Part shown: piece after piece, positions 8,501 to 16,426 of the stretch
Layout of the letters: every line of letters begins with the position of its first letter
Numbering within the stretch: position 1 is the stretch's first letter
From: Ruminiclostridium sp.
GTDB lineage: Bacteria > Bacillota > Clostridia > Oscillospirales > Ruminococcaceae
Direction of reading: 5' to 3'
DNA: 64,000 nt
Assembly: GCA_017935365.1 (NCBI GenBank)
Contig: JAGBHT010000037.1
Location: 1 to 64,000, forward strand
Made by a program: the position numbers and the translations under genes
The notes under the pieces: generated by a model
The model's database searches: none
Told to the model about the DNA's origin: nothing
The model's input: only the letters and a program-made list of their open reading frames with translations

Positions 8501-10162
8501 TTCTCCCAATACAGAAACAAAGCTCTCCGTGTATTCAACGCTCTGATTCTGGATAAGATCTATTTTATCGGAAAAATAATGCTTTTTATCTCTTATAAAC
8601 TCAAATTCATCGCCTTGCTTTTCTACGAACTTTACAGAATCCTCCTGTGAGTTCAGCAGATCCTCTGTCAGTATCTGAATTATCGTTGTCTTCTGTATGT
8701 CCGACTCACCCAATATTACCGGTGCTTTTACATCAAGCCCCGATGAATTACTGTTTTTGAGAAGTTCCTTGGCAAAGAAATGATAACCAACCGTGTCAAG
8801 GTCGAACTTATCTTTGAGCAATGCACAAGCAGAACCGCGGTATCCCACATCAAAAACCGCAACCTTCTTGCATTCATCAATAACCGAATGGATATAGTTA
8901 TAAGATTCTTCCGCATATTTTCTGCCGTGTTTGCTGAAATAAGGTTGTAGTACAGGAGCTAGGTTTTCATAGTCCTCGCGGACTATGCGGCTTGATAAAG
9001 AAAGTCCGTGTTCTGCAAAAAGATTTTTGATTTCTTCATAATCCGCATCATCTTCCGAAACAAAAAGCCGCTCCCTGATAAACAGATCAAGCGTCATTCC
9101 TTCGCCCGCAGGATACTCCCTCAGGCTTTCTGAAAGTCCGTTTTTCTCTGTGGAAAGAAATGTATTTACAATAGAACGGGTGATATATATCCTCCTGATA
9201 TTCACAGGATTATAATATTTTTCCAGAATTTTATGTACTTTTTCAGTCAGATAGCCGTCACGGTACACATAACACAAATCTGTTACTCCGAGCTTTTCGC
9301 AGTCGTCCAGCATCCATTTTGTGAAAATAAGAAGCATAGGTCCGAAAACATATCTGCTGAAATTGTTTACATCGGAGTTGAAATAATCCTTATCTGAATA
9401 GCTGATAAAAGGATCATCAAACATAAGGTTTGCCGAGTGCGCTATAAGAAATCCGTTATCAGGTTCAGACGGAAGATTGTTGTACAGCTGTCCTAACATT
9501 CTCGATTTTTTCAGAAGTGTGACAGGAGTAGGAATAAATACAGTTGAAAGTGACATGGAAGACGCTTTTTTGATATCGATATCAAATATACCACCGAGAT
9601 TAAGTATCTCAGCAGGTTTTGAGATTATATCGGAATAATCCGATATAATCTTTGAAAACAATGAGCCGTCGGATTTTCTCATCTGAAGTTCAGAAGAGAT
9701 ATACACACCGTCGCATCCTTCAAATCCGTTTTTCTCAAGCAGAAGGGTTATTGTCTTCGCAGACAGCTGGGTGTCTTCGACTACGCATACTTTTTTTCCT
9801 GAAGAAACAGCGGCTTTCCAGACAGACAGCATTGACTTTCTGGCGGAACACAGCTGAAGATACATTTTTTCTTCTTCGTTCACAGCCTTTTCCGGATCAA
9901 GACCATAAACAGGCAGAATTTCGGATATTTTACCGAAAGTTCTCGCTGAAGACGGTTCGTAACATCTATTCTGCAGTGCGTCATAATCATTGCACCTGCG
10001 TATAATGTCTCCAAGTCCTTCTATACCTAGCTTTCTGCCAAGCAGTACATTCATATCACCGCTTCTGATAACCGGGCGAAGAATAAGCGTATTAAACACA
10101 CCGAAACAGATAACTTTATATTTATCCGACCTGACTTGTGCAATCAGTTCGTTGATATTCAT
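5600..10162 (-). CDS. 1520-residue multidomain surface-glycan protein: degenerate HAD domain, capsule-synthesis-like domain, C-terminal glycosyltransferase
   Basis: Residues 1 to about 215 align with the HAD domain of the next protein upstream, but the catalytic motif is altered: FGVFNTLILRP here against FDIFDTLVLRP there, so nucleophile Asp is Gly and the general acid Asp is Asn. The metal motif is LNLGG instead of LHIGD. A second domain (about 237-560) keeps a CYVYRDGYL motif and AVFDVGYRGSA. Residues about 700-1110 resemble capsule polysaccharide synthesis proteins (VIYFGQNDFESG, FIYKPHPTIMQMYG). Residues about 1142-1500 are a GT-B glycosyltransferase (VAVIASMPANYYSGGRSHAW, LFPSYFEGYGTPPIEAQY). 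No signal peptide or membrane segment is visible, so it is probably cytoplasmic. The HAD part is likely a non-catalytic scaffold. The sugars transferred are unknown. Confidence 0.85.
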   Translation of the reverse strand: MNINELIAQVRSDKYKVICFGVFNTLILRPVIRSGDMNVLLGRKLGIEGLGDIIRRCNDYDALQNRCYEPSSARTFGKISEILPVYGLDPEKAVNEEEKMYLQLCSARKSMLSVWKAAVSSGKKVCVVEDTQLSAKTITLLLEKNGFEGCDGVYISSELQMRKSDGSLFSKIISDYSDIISKPAEILNLGGIFDIDIKKASSMSLSTVFIPTPVTLLKKSRMLGQLYNNLPSEPDNGFLIAHSANLMFDDPFISYSDKDYFNSDVNNFSRYVFGPMLLIFTKWMLDDCEKLGVTDLCYVYRDGYLTEKVHKILEKYYNPVNIRRIYITRSIVNTFLSTEKNGLSESLREYPAGEGMTLDLFIRERLFVSEDDADYEEIKNLFAEHGLSLSSRIVREDYENLAPVLQPYFSKHGRKYAEESYNYIHSVIDECKKVAVFDVGYRGSACALLKDKFDLDTVGYHFFAKELLKNSNSSGLDVKAPVILGESDIQKTTIIQILTEDLLNSQEDSVKFVEKQGDEFEFIRDKKHYFSDKIDLIQNQSVEYTESFVSVLGEYIRELDFDFVSYFEFYRRMLEKMPRSDAELFTDIRFEDSTFLRPKAENAYAAMYKRICGSPAAKKTAQPSVAYAPVHSQFRETVYAWLRDHGILPPFKWAWRFGAGIIKKIICTVKHEKLINADVQKVFDDFEHSIRTVSDDLRYRLRPTVIFCGHNAAFDKGTCNYINSIAAHIPEYDFLFISEAPYVTGNILRKKIRIDCKTLHYVPMSNSFHIGIDMPTDKELERFISSKPYLKETVEGITARFKNMGKNYPKYLTQYLYRYYNKLIDVYTKDNAPVTFVLWNEFTSMHFLLFNICKERGIPVRFFEFGVLPGTLCLEDKGQMGESRVADESENFVSREVTAAEEEEAGKLLDELKRTGLNRNPQPINNELDIIKSKLDPRKPTVIYFGQNDFESGMYPYTENTCRYHSPVYKTSNDAALAIEAVCRKKGYNFIYKPHPTIMQMYGCSNKFASGTIIANNVDINKLIDLATVCVTILSQAAYVALIREKPVVMLGYNQLKGKGCAYECYNNAGLSETLEKAVNNGYTSEQKKAFIRHTAQLNKYYLFDDKSNKAGNWGRDISQTRLIFDEIFGNRPIITNDRNKKMKVAVIASMPANYYSGGRSHAWNLAESLSYKGNKVYFIANNMPIFKDAMKDSGLDNPIEFIKLDPSNIDIPGETELDYLIIVPHRDRNETFYLRARNFAIKMNAKLVLVNFESGNWVNKYLDNELPDELWLPWRNVCKDGCMILSSDLESMKYAKEYYLVNPSYTTFDYWYPTVNTVAADNVPDVPKENNIVAFIRLNDKYKGSYDILEMIDESLAGYKLVLLYGTGKIDDTYKNYVAKLDQLKERYGVDYEIKIQLTDEEKFTEIKKAKYMLFPSYFEGYGTPPIEAQYCNTICFAYDLPVLEETAGNGIVFCNYADPADMKKKLVEHIRNNISYENLKESVYELANFRICADKLDTMFRSHLNDDWRDPNAHTTIF

Positions 10163-10189
10163 AATATATCACCTTTCAACAATTTATCT

Positions 10190-11866
10190 TTATCGTAAAA
10201 CAAAATCCTTATACTCATAAAAAGCTATTTTCATAAACTCATAGAACTGATAAGAATCCAAATGCAGATATTCAAGACGGGTACCGAAAATATCGCAGAA
10301 TCTGTCAGAATAATCATATACTTTTTTGCAAATATCCGCATATTCATCCGATTCGCTTTCGCACTCATCGGGCGACATATCTATAACGTGCTCAATCATC
10401 TTACGTATTTTTTCAAGATCTCTTGAAGACATAGTTCCGAACTGGACCATAAAGTCAATATTGTATCTTTTCGCTGTGCTCTGTGCAAAAATGGTGTAAA
10501 CTTCATTTTTACTGCCACCTATACCGAGTATTTTTCCGAGTGCCTGTGAATGACGTGTTGAATAAATCAGATTGTCCTCGTCAAAAAGTTCAGGACAAGT
10601 TGATTTCAGCTTTGAAATACATTTTTCTCTGCCTGCATTTCTCATTGAGATTATTTCATTGAAAAGCGGCAAATAGTGAATGATTGAACCGATTTTTTCT
10701 TCGGTCGTATTATATCCGTACTTACTGATTACCGATAAATCGATTTCTGACGGTGAAATTCCGACAAAGTTGCTTATAAAGTCACCGACTGTCATATTGG
10801 AATTGATCTTCGCATTCATCACATCGGACGCAGGATCGGATGCGATTTTTTCTGTATCCAAGCCGGTTGTGCACCTTTTGATACGTAACTCCGGAGTTTT
10901 ATTTTCTGAAATTCTGCGGATTATTTTTTCAAGGAGCAAACCTTCGTTTTCTATGAAAACTATGCTTTTCTTACCCAACCTGTAACATTCATCAACAAGC
11001 CATTTTGCGTACGAAAATATAAGAGGTGCGATCAGTATTTCAGATACGCTGTTTCTGTCGGAAATAAACCTCAACGTATTATCGGACAACTGAATATTAT
11101 CATAATCGTCATAAAGACGGTTTATTGCAAAACCGATGAGAAACGTATTATCGCATCGTCTGTCAGAAAAAGAACGCAATCTTCTGAAAGGTACATCGGA
11201 ATTAGCGATACTTTCAACACGTCTTATCTGCATAGCCTCAATACCCTGGCGTTTTGCAGAAGCTATATCGGAGCGTTCATTGTCGCCGATATGTAAAATT
11301 TCTCCGGCTTCAATGCCATGCTTTCTCATATCGTCTATCACAGTCTGATATAATCTTCCGGTGCTCTTTGTCATTTTATACTCGGACGAAAGATAAAGTT
11401 TATCGTAACCATCATAGCCGCAATTAGCAAGCATTTTTGAAATAAAGGAATATGGCAGGTAGATATCCGAAACGATTATAACCTTTTTACCGAGTTCCTT
11501 TGCAAGGTAAAACAGCTTTTGTGCGCTTTTTCTTGCAGAAAGCAAGGAATATTCGCATTCCAGCTCAGCCTGTGACAATCTTTCGATTTCATCATCTGAA
11601 TATTCATAAGCATTCTTCATGACATCATAAATATCAGAATACAATATCTCATCTTCTCCGACAGCCTGCTTTTGCCTTGCAAGAGACTCGCAGTTTTTCC
11701 TGACAAGTGCAAAGAAATCATTCTGTTTACATTCTCTGCCTGCAACGATAAACAGATCCGTCGGGAAAATGCTGGGACGAAGAACCAGTGTGTCAAAAAT
11801 ATCAAAACTTATTACTTTATAACGAGGATTTTCTATTGCTTTACGCAGATCCTGTAGTTGGCTCAT
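10190..11866 (-). CDS. Large HAD-family hydrolase of a capsule/surface-glycan cluster (COG5610-like)
   Basis: A 558-residue protein. Residues about 15-225 are a complete HAD phosphatase domain: YKVISFDIFDTLVLRP (DxDxT), VIIVSDIYL (motif II), the motif III lysine in KMTKSTGRLY, and LHIGDNERSDIASA (motif IV). The rest (about 235-558) is a helical domain parallel to part of the 1520-residue neighbour, but the RDG motif kept there is ENEG here. It starts at ATG after AAAGGAGACTTACTG, with about 27 bp to each neighbour. Proteins of this class occur in glycan clusters with poorly known function. The substrate is unknown. Pairing with its paralog is plausible because the two have lost opposite motifs. 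Confidence 0.8.
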   Translation of the reverse strand: MSQLQDLRKAIENPRYKVISFDIFDTLVLRPSIFPTDLFIVAGRECKQNDFFALVRKNCESLARQKQAVGEDEILYSDIYDVMKNAYEYSDDEIERLSQAELECEYSLLSARKSAQKLFYLAKELGKKVIIVSDIYLPYSFISKMLANCGYDGYDKLYLSSEYKMTKSTGRLYQTVIDDMRKHGIEAGEILHIGDNERSDIASAKRQGIEAMQIRRVESIANSDVPFRRLRSFSDRRCDNTFLIGFAINRLYDDYDNIQLSDNTLRFISDRNSVSEILIAPLIFSYAKWLVDECYRLGKKSIVFIENEGLLLEKIIRRISENKTPELRIKRCTTGLDTEKIASDPASDVMNAKINSNMTVGDFISNFVGISPSEIDLSVISKYGYNTTEEKIGSIIHYLPLFNEIISMRNAGREKCISKLKSTCPELFDEDNLIYSTRHSQALGKILGIGGSKNEVYTIFAQSTAKRYNIDFMVQFGTMSSRDLEKIRKMIEHVIDMSPDECESESDEYADICKKVYDYSDRFCDIFGTRLEYLHLDSYQFYEFMKIAFYEYKDFVLR

Positions 11867-11889
11867 CAGTAAGTCTCCTTTGTTGTGCG

Positions 11890-12597
11890 TCAGCCGAGAT
11901 CCATATAGCGGGCGTTATCAGTGTTCTTATTGTTTCTTGCAACGATCATACCCTCTGCTATGTTCCAGTCTTCAAGCGTATCAAGGTCGCACGACTCGTC
12001 CTTTGGTATCGAGAACAGACCGATCTTACCGCCAAAAATCGGGTTTATGCCGCTTTCCTGCATTTTTATGAAGCTGTCGCGCTTCCATGCGGTTATAGCC
12101 CATGCGATTCTGTCAACAGGCGTCAGGAACTGGCTGTTTATCTTCTCCTTAAGGCTGAAGTTTACCGGTTTTCCTTCGCAGAAGCACTCAGTCTTTTCAG
12201 AAACTACCGAAAAGACTACATCAAAATCATTTTCATCGACGTATGCCACAAAATTCTTCAGGGTTTCTACTCTGAGAAGAGGAGATGTTGGATTTACCAT
12301 AACAACATAGTCACAATCATGAACCTTGAGGAACTGATATGTAAAATCACGGTTTGTCGCTGTATTTGAAGCAAGCTCAGGCGGCCTTCTGTGGAAATGC
12401 ACCTTCTCGGTCTCAACTGCTTTTCCGAGTTCTTCGCTTTCGGTATTGACCCATATGCTGTCAAAAAAATCACATTCAAGACAGAAATCTATCGGGTACT
12501 TGATCAGGGGCTTTCCGCCGAGAAATCTGATATTTTTCTTGGGGATTCTCTGTGATCCAAGTCTTGCGGGTATCATTGCCACATATTTTTTATTCAT
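11890..12597 (-). CDS. Acylneuraminate cytidylyltransferase-family protein (CMP-nonulosonate synthetase-like)
   Basis: A 235-residue nucleotidyltransferase. MIPARLGSQRIPKKNIRFLG (about 6-25) is the CMP-sugar synthetase P-loop with Arg and Lys residues; VNTESEELG and MVNPTSPLLRVETL are also family signatures. The family activates sialic, legionaminic or pseudaminic-type acids with CTP, or occasionally other sugars. No NeuB-type synthase is visible here, so the exact substrate is open. An in-frame ATG exists 42 bp upstream, but the start at 12,595-12,597 is preferred because AAGGAAGG sits at the right distance. It is the first gene of the leftward glycan operon, about 130 nt downstream of a consensus promoter. 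Confidence 0.85.
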   Translation of the reverse strand: MNKKYVAMIPARLGSQRIPKKNIRFLGGKPLIKYPIDFCLECDFFDSIWVNTESEELGKAVETEKVHFHRRPPELASNTATNRDFTYQFLKVHDCDYVVMVNPTSPLLRVETLKNFVAYVDENDFDVVFSVVSEKTECFCEGKPVNFSLKEKINSQFLTPVDRIAWAITAWKRDSFIKMQESGINPIFGGKIGLFSIPKDESCDLDTLEDWNIAEGMIVARNNKNTDNARYMDLG

Positions 12598-12681
12598 TAT
12601 TATACGCCTTCCTTTTATGTAAATAAGTTTAAAATACATCCAACCACTGATATTTCATCAAACGGTTCTGTTTGATTTCAG

Positions 12682-12725
12682 ACGACAAAATAGTAGAATT
12701 CCTGCCAAATTTCGCATTTTGTCGT
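12682..12725 (-). promoter_or_regulatory. Stem-loop at the 5' end of the glycan operon transcript
   Basis: Perfect 10-bp inverted repeat, arms ACGACAAAAT (12682-12691) and ATTTTGTCGT (12716-12725), with a 24-nt loop. It begins within a base or two of the start site predicted from the promoter at 12733-12761, so the mRNA would open with this hairpin. It could stabilise the 5' end, or be a DNA operator at the start site. A smaller repeat (CAAAC/GTTTG) follows. No T-run, so it is not a terminator on this strand. Confidence 0.55.
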
Positions 12726-12732
12726 ATTTTTA

Positions 12733-12761
12733 ATTATATCACAATCCCAAAAAATTGTCAA
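12733..12761 (-). promoter_or_regulatory. Consensus sigma-A promoter of the glycan operon
   Basis: On the reverse strand: -35 TTGACA (12756-12761), a 17-bp spacer, and -10 TATAAT (12733-12738), both perfect consensus. The predicted start is near 12,726. It faces the CMP-sugar synthetase gene and is the only strong promoter I see for the 12.6-kb operon. Confidence 0.85.
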
Positions 12762-12861
12762 TATGAATTAACCTTGAAAGCACTTTATTTTAGATTTATC
12801 ATATATTTTGGAAACATAATATAAGTACATATCCTGATGCAAATGTAAAAAAGCAAAAAAT

Positions 12862-12887
12862 AACCCCGACTGAAACCAGTCGGGGTT
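12862..12887 (-). terminator. Rho-independent terminator after tRNA-Ser
   Basis: An 11-bp stem (AACCCCGACTG / CAGTCGGGGTT) with a 4-nt loop is followed on the reverse strand by ATTTTTTGCTTTTTT. It lies just past the tRNA 3' end and insulates it from the glycan operon promoter. Confidence 0.85.
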
Positions 12888-12891
12888 TGTA

Positions 12892-12980
12892 TGGCGGAGA
12901 GGAAGGGATTCGAACCCTTGTGGGGTTGCCCCCAAACGGTTTTCAAGACCGCCTCGTTATGACCACTTCGATACCTCTCC
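12892..12980 (-). tRNA. tRNA-Ser (anticodon UGA)
   Basis: The reverse strand folds as a class II tRNA. The acceptor stem is GGAGAGG / CCTCTCC with an encoded CCA, the anticodon stem GCGGT/ACCGT encloses loop CTTGAAA (anticodon TGA), there is a long variable arm with a GGGG/CCCC stem, and the T loop is GTTCGAATC. The long variable arm and the anticodon both identify serine. It has its own promoter just upstream and a terminator downstream, so it is a single-gene unit. Confidence 0.97.
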
Positions 12981-12984
12981 GTAT

Positions 12985-13024
12985 CGTGCTATAATATTAT
13001 AGCACGGATTTTGCGTTTTGTCAA
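12985..13024 (-). promoter_or_regulatory. Consensus promoter of tRNA-Ser with a palindromic -10 region
   Basis: On the reverse strand: TTGACA (13019-13024), 17-bp spacer, TATAAT (12996-13001). The -10 lies in a perfect 22-bp palindrome (12985-13006, arms CGTGCTATAAT / ATTATAGCACG), so the hexamer is present on both strands. Confidence 0.85.
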
Positions 13025-13095
13025 CACTTTTTTAAAAAAATCATCAATTTTTTCTGAATTTTCTGTAATCCGGCTCTGAAAGCGGATCTGCAAAG

Positions 13096-14064
13096 CTATA
13101 ACTTCACTCTTTCACCGAACATTTTCACAAAGTCGGGCGCTTTTGCCTTGAATTTTCTTCCGTCAAGATAAGAAAGACAGCCCGAATCGGTTGTGAATTT
13201 AAATTCAAGTTCATAACTGCAAAGCGCCTGATACTTAAAGCCGTACTGCCTGTTGAGCTTGTTGCTGCCATACTTTCCGTCACCAAGCAGCGGATGACCT
13301 ATATACGCAAGGTGCGCTCTTATCTGATGCGTTCTGCCCGTGAGCAGATCAACTTTTAAGAGCGAATTCTCACCGTTGTATGCCAGAACCCTGTACTTTG
13401 TCTTTATGGTAAGATTGCTTTTTGTCTTTCTGTCGCTGATTTTCACCGTATTGGTATCGCTGTTCTTTTCAAGATACGCTGTCAGCGTTGCGCTGTCGGG
13501 AGTTACCTTGCCGCAGGCTATGCACAGGTAAAGCTTTGTAAGTTCTCTGTCGCGTATCTTCTGATTGAGTATTCTGAGAGATTCTGCATTCTTTGCCGCT
13601 ATTACTATTCCGCAGGTGTTGCGGTCGATACGGTTACATAGCGCAGGAGCGAAAGAGAGCTCATTTTCGGGGTGATATTCACCCCTGTGATAAAGATAGC
13701 TCTTTATGCGGTTTATAAGCGTGTCGCTGTCTCCGCTCTCGTCCTCGTGAACTACCATTCCCACAGGCTTATCGACAAGCAGAATGTTCTCGTCCTCATA
13801 GACTATATCGATCTTATCGCTTACCGCAGTGAAATCATCGGGATTTGCCTTAGCCTTTGGTATCAGCATATCATCGGGAACAAACAGCTTTATTATGTCG
13901 TTTTCCTCAATGTGCGTGTCAGGTTTGCATTTCTTGCCGTTCAGCTTTATGCAGTTCTTGCGGGCAAGCTTGCATATCTGCCCCTGCCCCAGCGGAAATG
14001 ATTTAGACAAAAAGCGGTCAATACGCTGACCGCTGTCATTCTTTGTTACTTTTATTTCTTTCAT
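13096..14064 (-). CDS. RluA-family 23S rRNA pseudouridine synthase
   Basis: A 322-residue protein with an N-terminal S4 RNA-binding domain (about 13-75; RIDRFLSKSFPLGQGQICKL) and an RluA/RluD catalytic domain. Catalytic Asp lies in CNRIDRNTCGIVIAAKN (about 143-159), matching the R-x-D-x-x-T-x-G motif. VDLLTGRTHQIRAHLAYIGH (about 243-262) is the conserved C-terminal motif. It modifies uridines in 23S rRNA; which position (RluC, RluD or other) cannot be told from sequence. The start lies 8 nt after the stop of the small upstream gene with a weak ribosome site, which suggests translational coupling. It is the last gene of the leftward ddl cluster. Confidence 0.9.
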   Translation of the reverse strand: MKEIKVTKNDSGQRIDRFLSKSFPLGQGQICKLARKNCIKLNGKKCKPDTHIEENDIIKLFVPDDMLIPKAKANPDDFTAVSDKIDIVYEDENILLVDKPVGMVVHEDESGDSDTLINRIKSYLYHRGEYHPENELSFAPALCNRIDRNTCGIVIAAKNAESLRILNQKIRDRELTKLYLCIACGKVTPDSATLTAYLEKNSDTNTVKISDRKTKSNLTIKTKYRVLAYNGENSLLKVDLLTGRTHQIRAHLAYIGHPLLGDGKYGSNKLNRQYGFKYQALCSYELEFKFTTDSGCLSYLDGRKFKAKAPDFVKMFGERVKL

Positions 14065-14071
14065 CCGTGGC

Positions 14072-14284
14072 TCACTTCTGTATTCTTGTAAAGCCGTACT
14101 GTGAGAAATGCTCTATCGCCTTGTTGAAGTAGTCTCCGGAACTATGGCAAGCCGTTGCTACATCGGCAAGCTTTGATTTTGCCGTTTCCCACTTTTCCTG
14201 CATTTCGGGAGTATCGTCGGCTTCAAGCCAGAGCTGATTTTCCCATATGCCGTATTTGAGATTTATTATATATGCCTTTTTCAT
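14072..14284 (-). CDS. Small hypothetical protein (70 aa)
   Basis: A soluble, acidic-basic mixed 70-residue protein (starts MKKAYIINLKYGIWENQLWL). The ATG at 14282-14284 has AAGGAGAAAT directly upstream and is preferred over a start 105 bp further upstream that would overlap ddl. It sits between ddl and the pseudouridine synthase with short gaps on the same strand. I do not recognise a family. Aromatic residues near the N-terminus and a helix-rich middle are the only notable features. Confidence 0.7.
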   Translation of the reverse strand: MKKAYIINLKYGIWENQLWLEADDTPEMQEKWETAKSKLADVATACHSSGDYFNKAIEHFSQYGFTRIQK

Positions 14285-14321
14285 ATTTCTCCTTATTTTT
14301 ACGAAAGAATTATCGCTGTGA

Positions 14322-15515
14322 TTACAGCTTTCCGCCTTTTGCTCCGCCAAGTTTTCCGCCTGTAAAGCCGTCAAGTATGTTGGTGTCAAAGCTGAATGTC
14401 AGCGCCTTGTTCTCACGTTCACGCTTAAGCGCAAGCGAAATCATCTCGTCAAGCAGTTCGGGGTATTTTACGCCGACAGGCTCCCACAGATAGAAAGCAA
14501 GGCTGCCGGGTATAGTGTTTATCTCATTGAGATAAACGTTGCCGTTGTCCATATCAATCATAAAGTCGATTCTCGAAGTACCCGACGCTCCGAGGCATTT
14601 GAACGCCTTTACCGCAAGAGTGCGTATCTGTTCTCTGGTTTCGTCCGATATATCGGCAGGGATCTTTCTCTTGAGCGTTGCCATACCGCTTGACTTGCCG
14701 CCCTTGTCGCCTGAAATATACTTATCCTTGTAGCTTAATATCTCATCAGTGTTTACAGGTTCTTCACATTCAGACGCGTGAGCCGTGGCATAATCGCCGC
14801 ATACCGAGCAGTTGATTTCCTTAAGGTTTGTTATAGCAGGCTCGACAAGAAGCTTTGACGCATATGTGAATGCGTTGTCAAGCGCTTCGTCAAGCTGGTC
14901 GTCATTGTGTGCTATCATAATGCCGACGCTTGAACCGAGGTTTATCGGCTTTACTATAAGCGGATATGCGATCTTAGCCGTTATATCAGCCTTTACAGTG
15001 TCTGCGTCCTTCGCATAGTCACTTACATGAACTACTGTTCCGTCAAGTACTGGTATGCCGTTATCCTTGAATACGGTCTTCATAACGTACTTATCCATAC
15101 CAACTGCCGATGAAATTACATCACAACCTACATAAGGAACGCCGATCGTCTGTAAATAGCCCTGGAATGCACCGTCCTCAACGTTTGTGCCGTGAACTAT
15201 CGGGAATGCAACGTCTATCGTTGCGTATACGTTACTGCCGAACTTCTTACCGGGATAAAGCACAAGCTGTACCTGTCCGCCGTCGTTTACGAGTATTACC
15301 CTATGGCTTTCTTTAAGAAGCGCCTTCAAGTTCTTGTATGAAGCAATATTTCCTATCTTTTCGCCGACATACATTTCGTTGTTTTTTGTAATGTATACGG
15401 GTACTACCTCATACTTATCCTTGTTTATTGAATTGCAAGCCTGGAGTGCGGAGATGATAGATACTTCGTGTTCTACGCTCTTTCCTCCGAAAAATACACC
15501 TACTCTGATTTTCAT
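14322..15515 (-). CDS. ddl: D-alanine--D-alanine ligase
   Basis: A 397-residue ATP-grasp ligase joining two D-alanines for the peptidoglycan stem. Seen: GVFFGGKSVEHEVSIISALQ (about 5-24), the ATP-grasp stretch YPLIVKPINLGSSVGI, the omega-loop region ILSYKDKYISGDKGGKSSGM, and the metal/ADP motif YLNEINTIPGS. The last 16 residues are Gly/Lys-rich (GGKLGGAKGGKL), beyond the usual family end. Start ATG with GAAAGGAC upstream. It is co-oriented with the MurF-like gene upstream, whose family substrate is the D-Ala-D-Ala made by Ddl. The omega-loop Tyr-Lys residues fit D-Ala rather than D-lactate as acceptor, but this is inference. Confidence 0.95.
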   Translation of the reverse strand: MKIRVGVFFGGKSVEHEVSIISALQACNSINKDKYEVVPVYITKNNEMYVGEKIGNIASYKNLKALLKESHRVILVNDGGQVQLVLYPGKKFGSNVYATIDVAFPIVHGTNVEDGAFQGYLQTIGVPYVGCDVISSAVGMDKYVMKTVFKDNGIPVLDGTVVHVSDYAKDADTVKADITAKIAYPLIVKPINLGSSVGIMIAHNDDQLDEALDNAFTYASKLLVEPAITNLKEINCSVCGDYATAHASECEEPVNTDEILSYKDKYISGDKGGKSSGMATLKRKIPADISDETREQIRTLAVKAFKCLGASGTSRIDFMIDMDNGNVYLNEINTIPGSLAFYLWEPVGVKYPELLDEMISLALKRERENKALTFSFDTNILDGFTGGKLGGAKGGKL

Positions 15516-15542
15516 CGTTTTTGTCCTTTCTTTATATCAATA

Positions 15543-16396
15543 TTAATTGTTATCGGAATTTGTTTCGGAATCCGTTTCGGAATCTGGATCGTTGCTTTCG
15601 GTCTTATACTCAAGGTTTCTGAGATCAATGTTCACCCTGACGTAATCACCGTAAGAAATAACTACGCTCTTTGCCTTTTCGGGGACTATGTAACAAATAT
15701 ATCCGTCTGTGCCGATTCCTGCGGAAAGAACCAAGGAAGAATTGAACGACTTTCCCTCGTCAAAGCTCCACGCTCTGTCACAGCCGATATCACCGTCATA
15801 GATACAGTTCAGGTCATTGGAAATCCATATCTTGCTTTCTGTTGTATTCTTGACTTTGAAGTGAAAAGCAACATACATATATCCCTTATCGGCACCGCCA
15901 TACGGAATATCTGTCCTGTAAACCTCGTCACAAAGGAAGCTGTACTCTGCAGTCTGTGCCGTTTCGTTGAAATTTACACGCTGTACTTCCTGCACGACCG
16001 ACGATACTTCTTCTGCACTGCTTTCCTCTATGTAACCATAATTATTATCGCTGAAATTATCTTCAAATATCGAAACTATCGTGCCGATCACCGTTGCAAG
16101 CAGGCCGATGATCATAGGTGCAAAGAACAGTATTACAATTACAGTCGTAATAGTTCTCGCTACCTTCGGTGCGGCGGTATTCTGAGGAGCACTTGCAGCA
16201 TTCTGTGACTGCCGTTGTGAAGCTTCATATTCTTTCTGACGCATTTCTTTCATGCGTCTGTATTCTTCTTTGTTTTTCTTTGCCTCACGGTATGCCTTTA
16301 CGCCCGCGTTGTTATCAAACGGCGCGCCGCACTGCGTACAGCAGTTTTCGTGTTCAACATCAAGTTTTGCTCCGCGTAATCGCAGAATACGTCCAT
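15543..16396 (-). pseudogene. Zinc-ribbon membrane protein, frameshifted near its N-terminus
   Basis: The long frame (15543-16253) encodes a segment with one membrane helix (about TITTVIVILFFAPMIIGLLA) and an extracellular domain resembling DUF4352-type immunoglobulin-like proteins. Upstream, an ATG at 16394-16396 with a GGGAG site encodes MDVFCDY and then the frame breaks. Adding one base near 16,375 restores FCDYCGAKLDVEHENCCTQC, a proper four-cysteine zinc ribbon joined in frame to a charged linker and the membrane segment. The gene is therefore probably one zinc-ribbon/TM/DUF4352-like protein of about 284 residues with a one-base deletion. It lies between murF-like and ddl. A downstream start at 16,253 is possible, but its upstream context is coding. 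Confidence 0.75.
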
Positions 16397-16426
16397 ATTA
16401 TCTCCCTCGTTTTAAACTTTCTGCTA

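Noticed and set aside
8179..8538. Reverse frame of 119 codons inside the 1520-residue gene
   Set aside because: Overlaps a clearly coding gene in another frame; no recognisable features.
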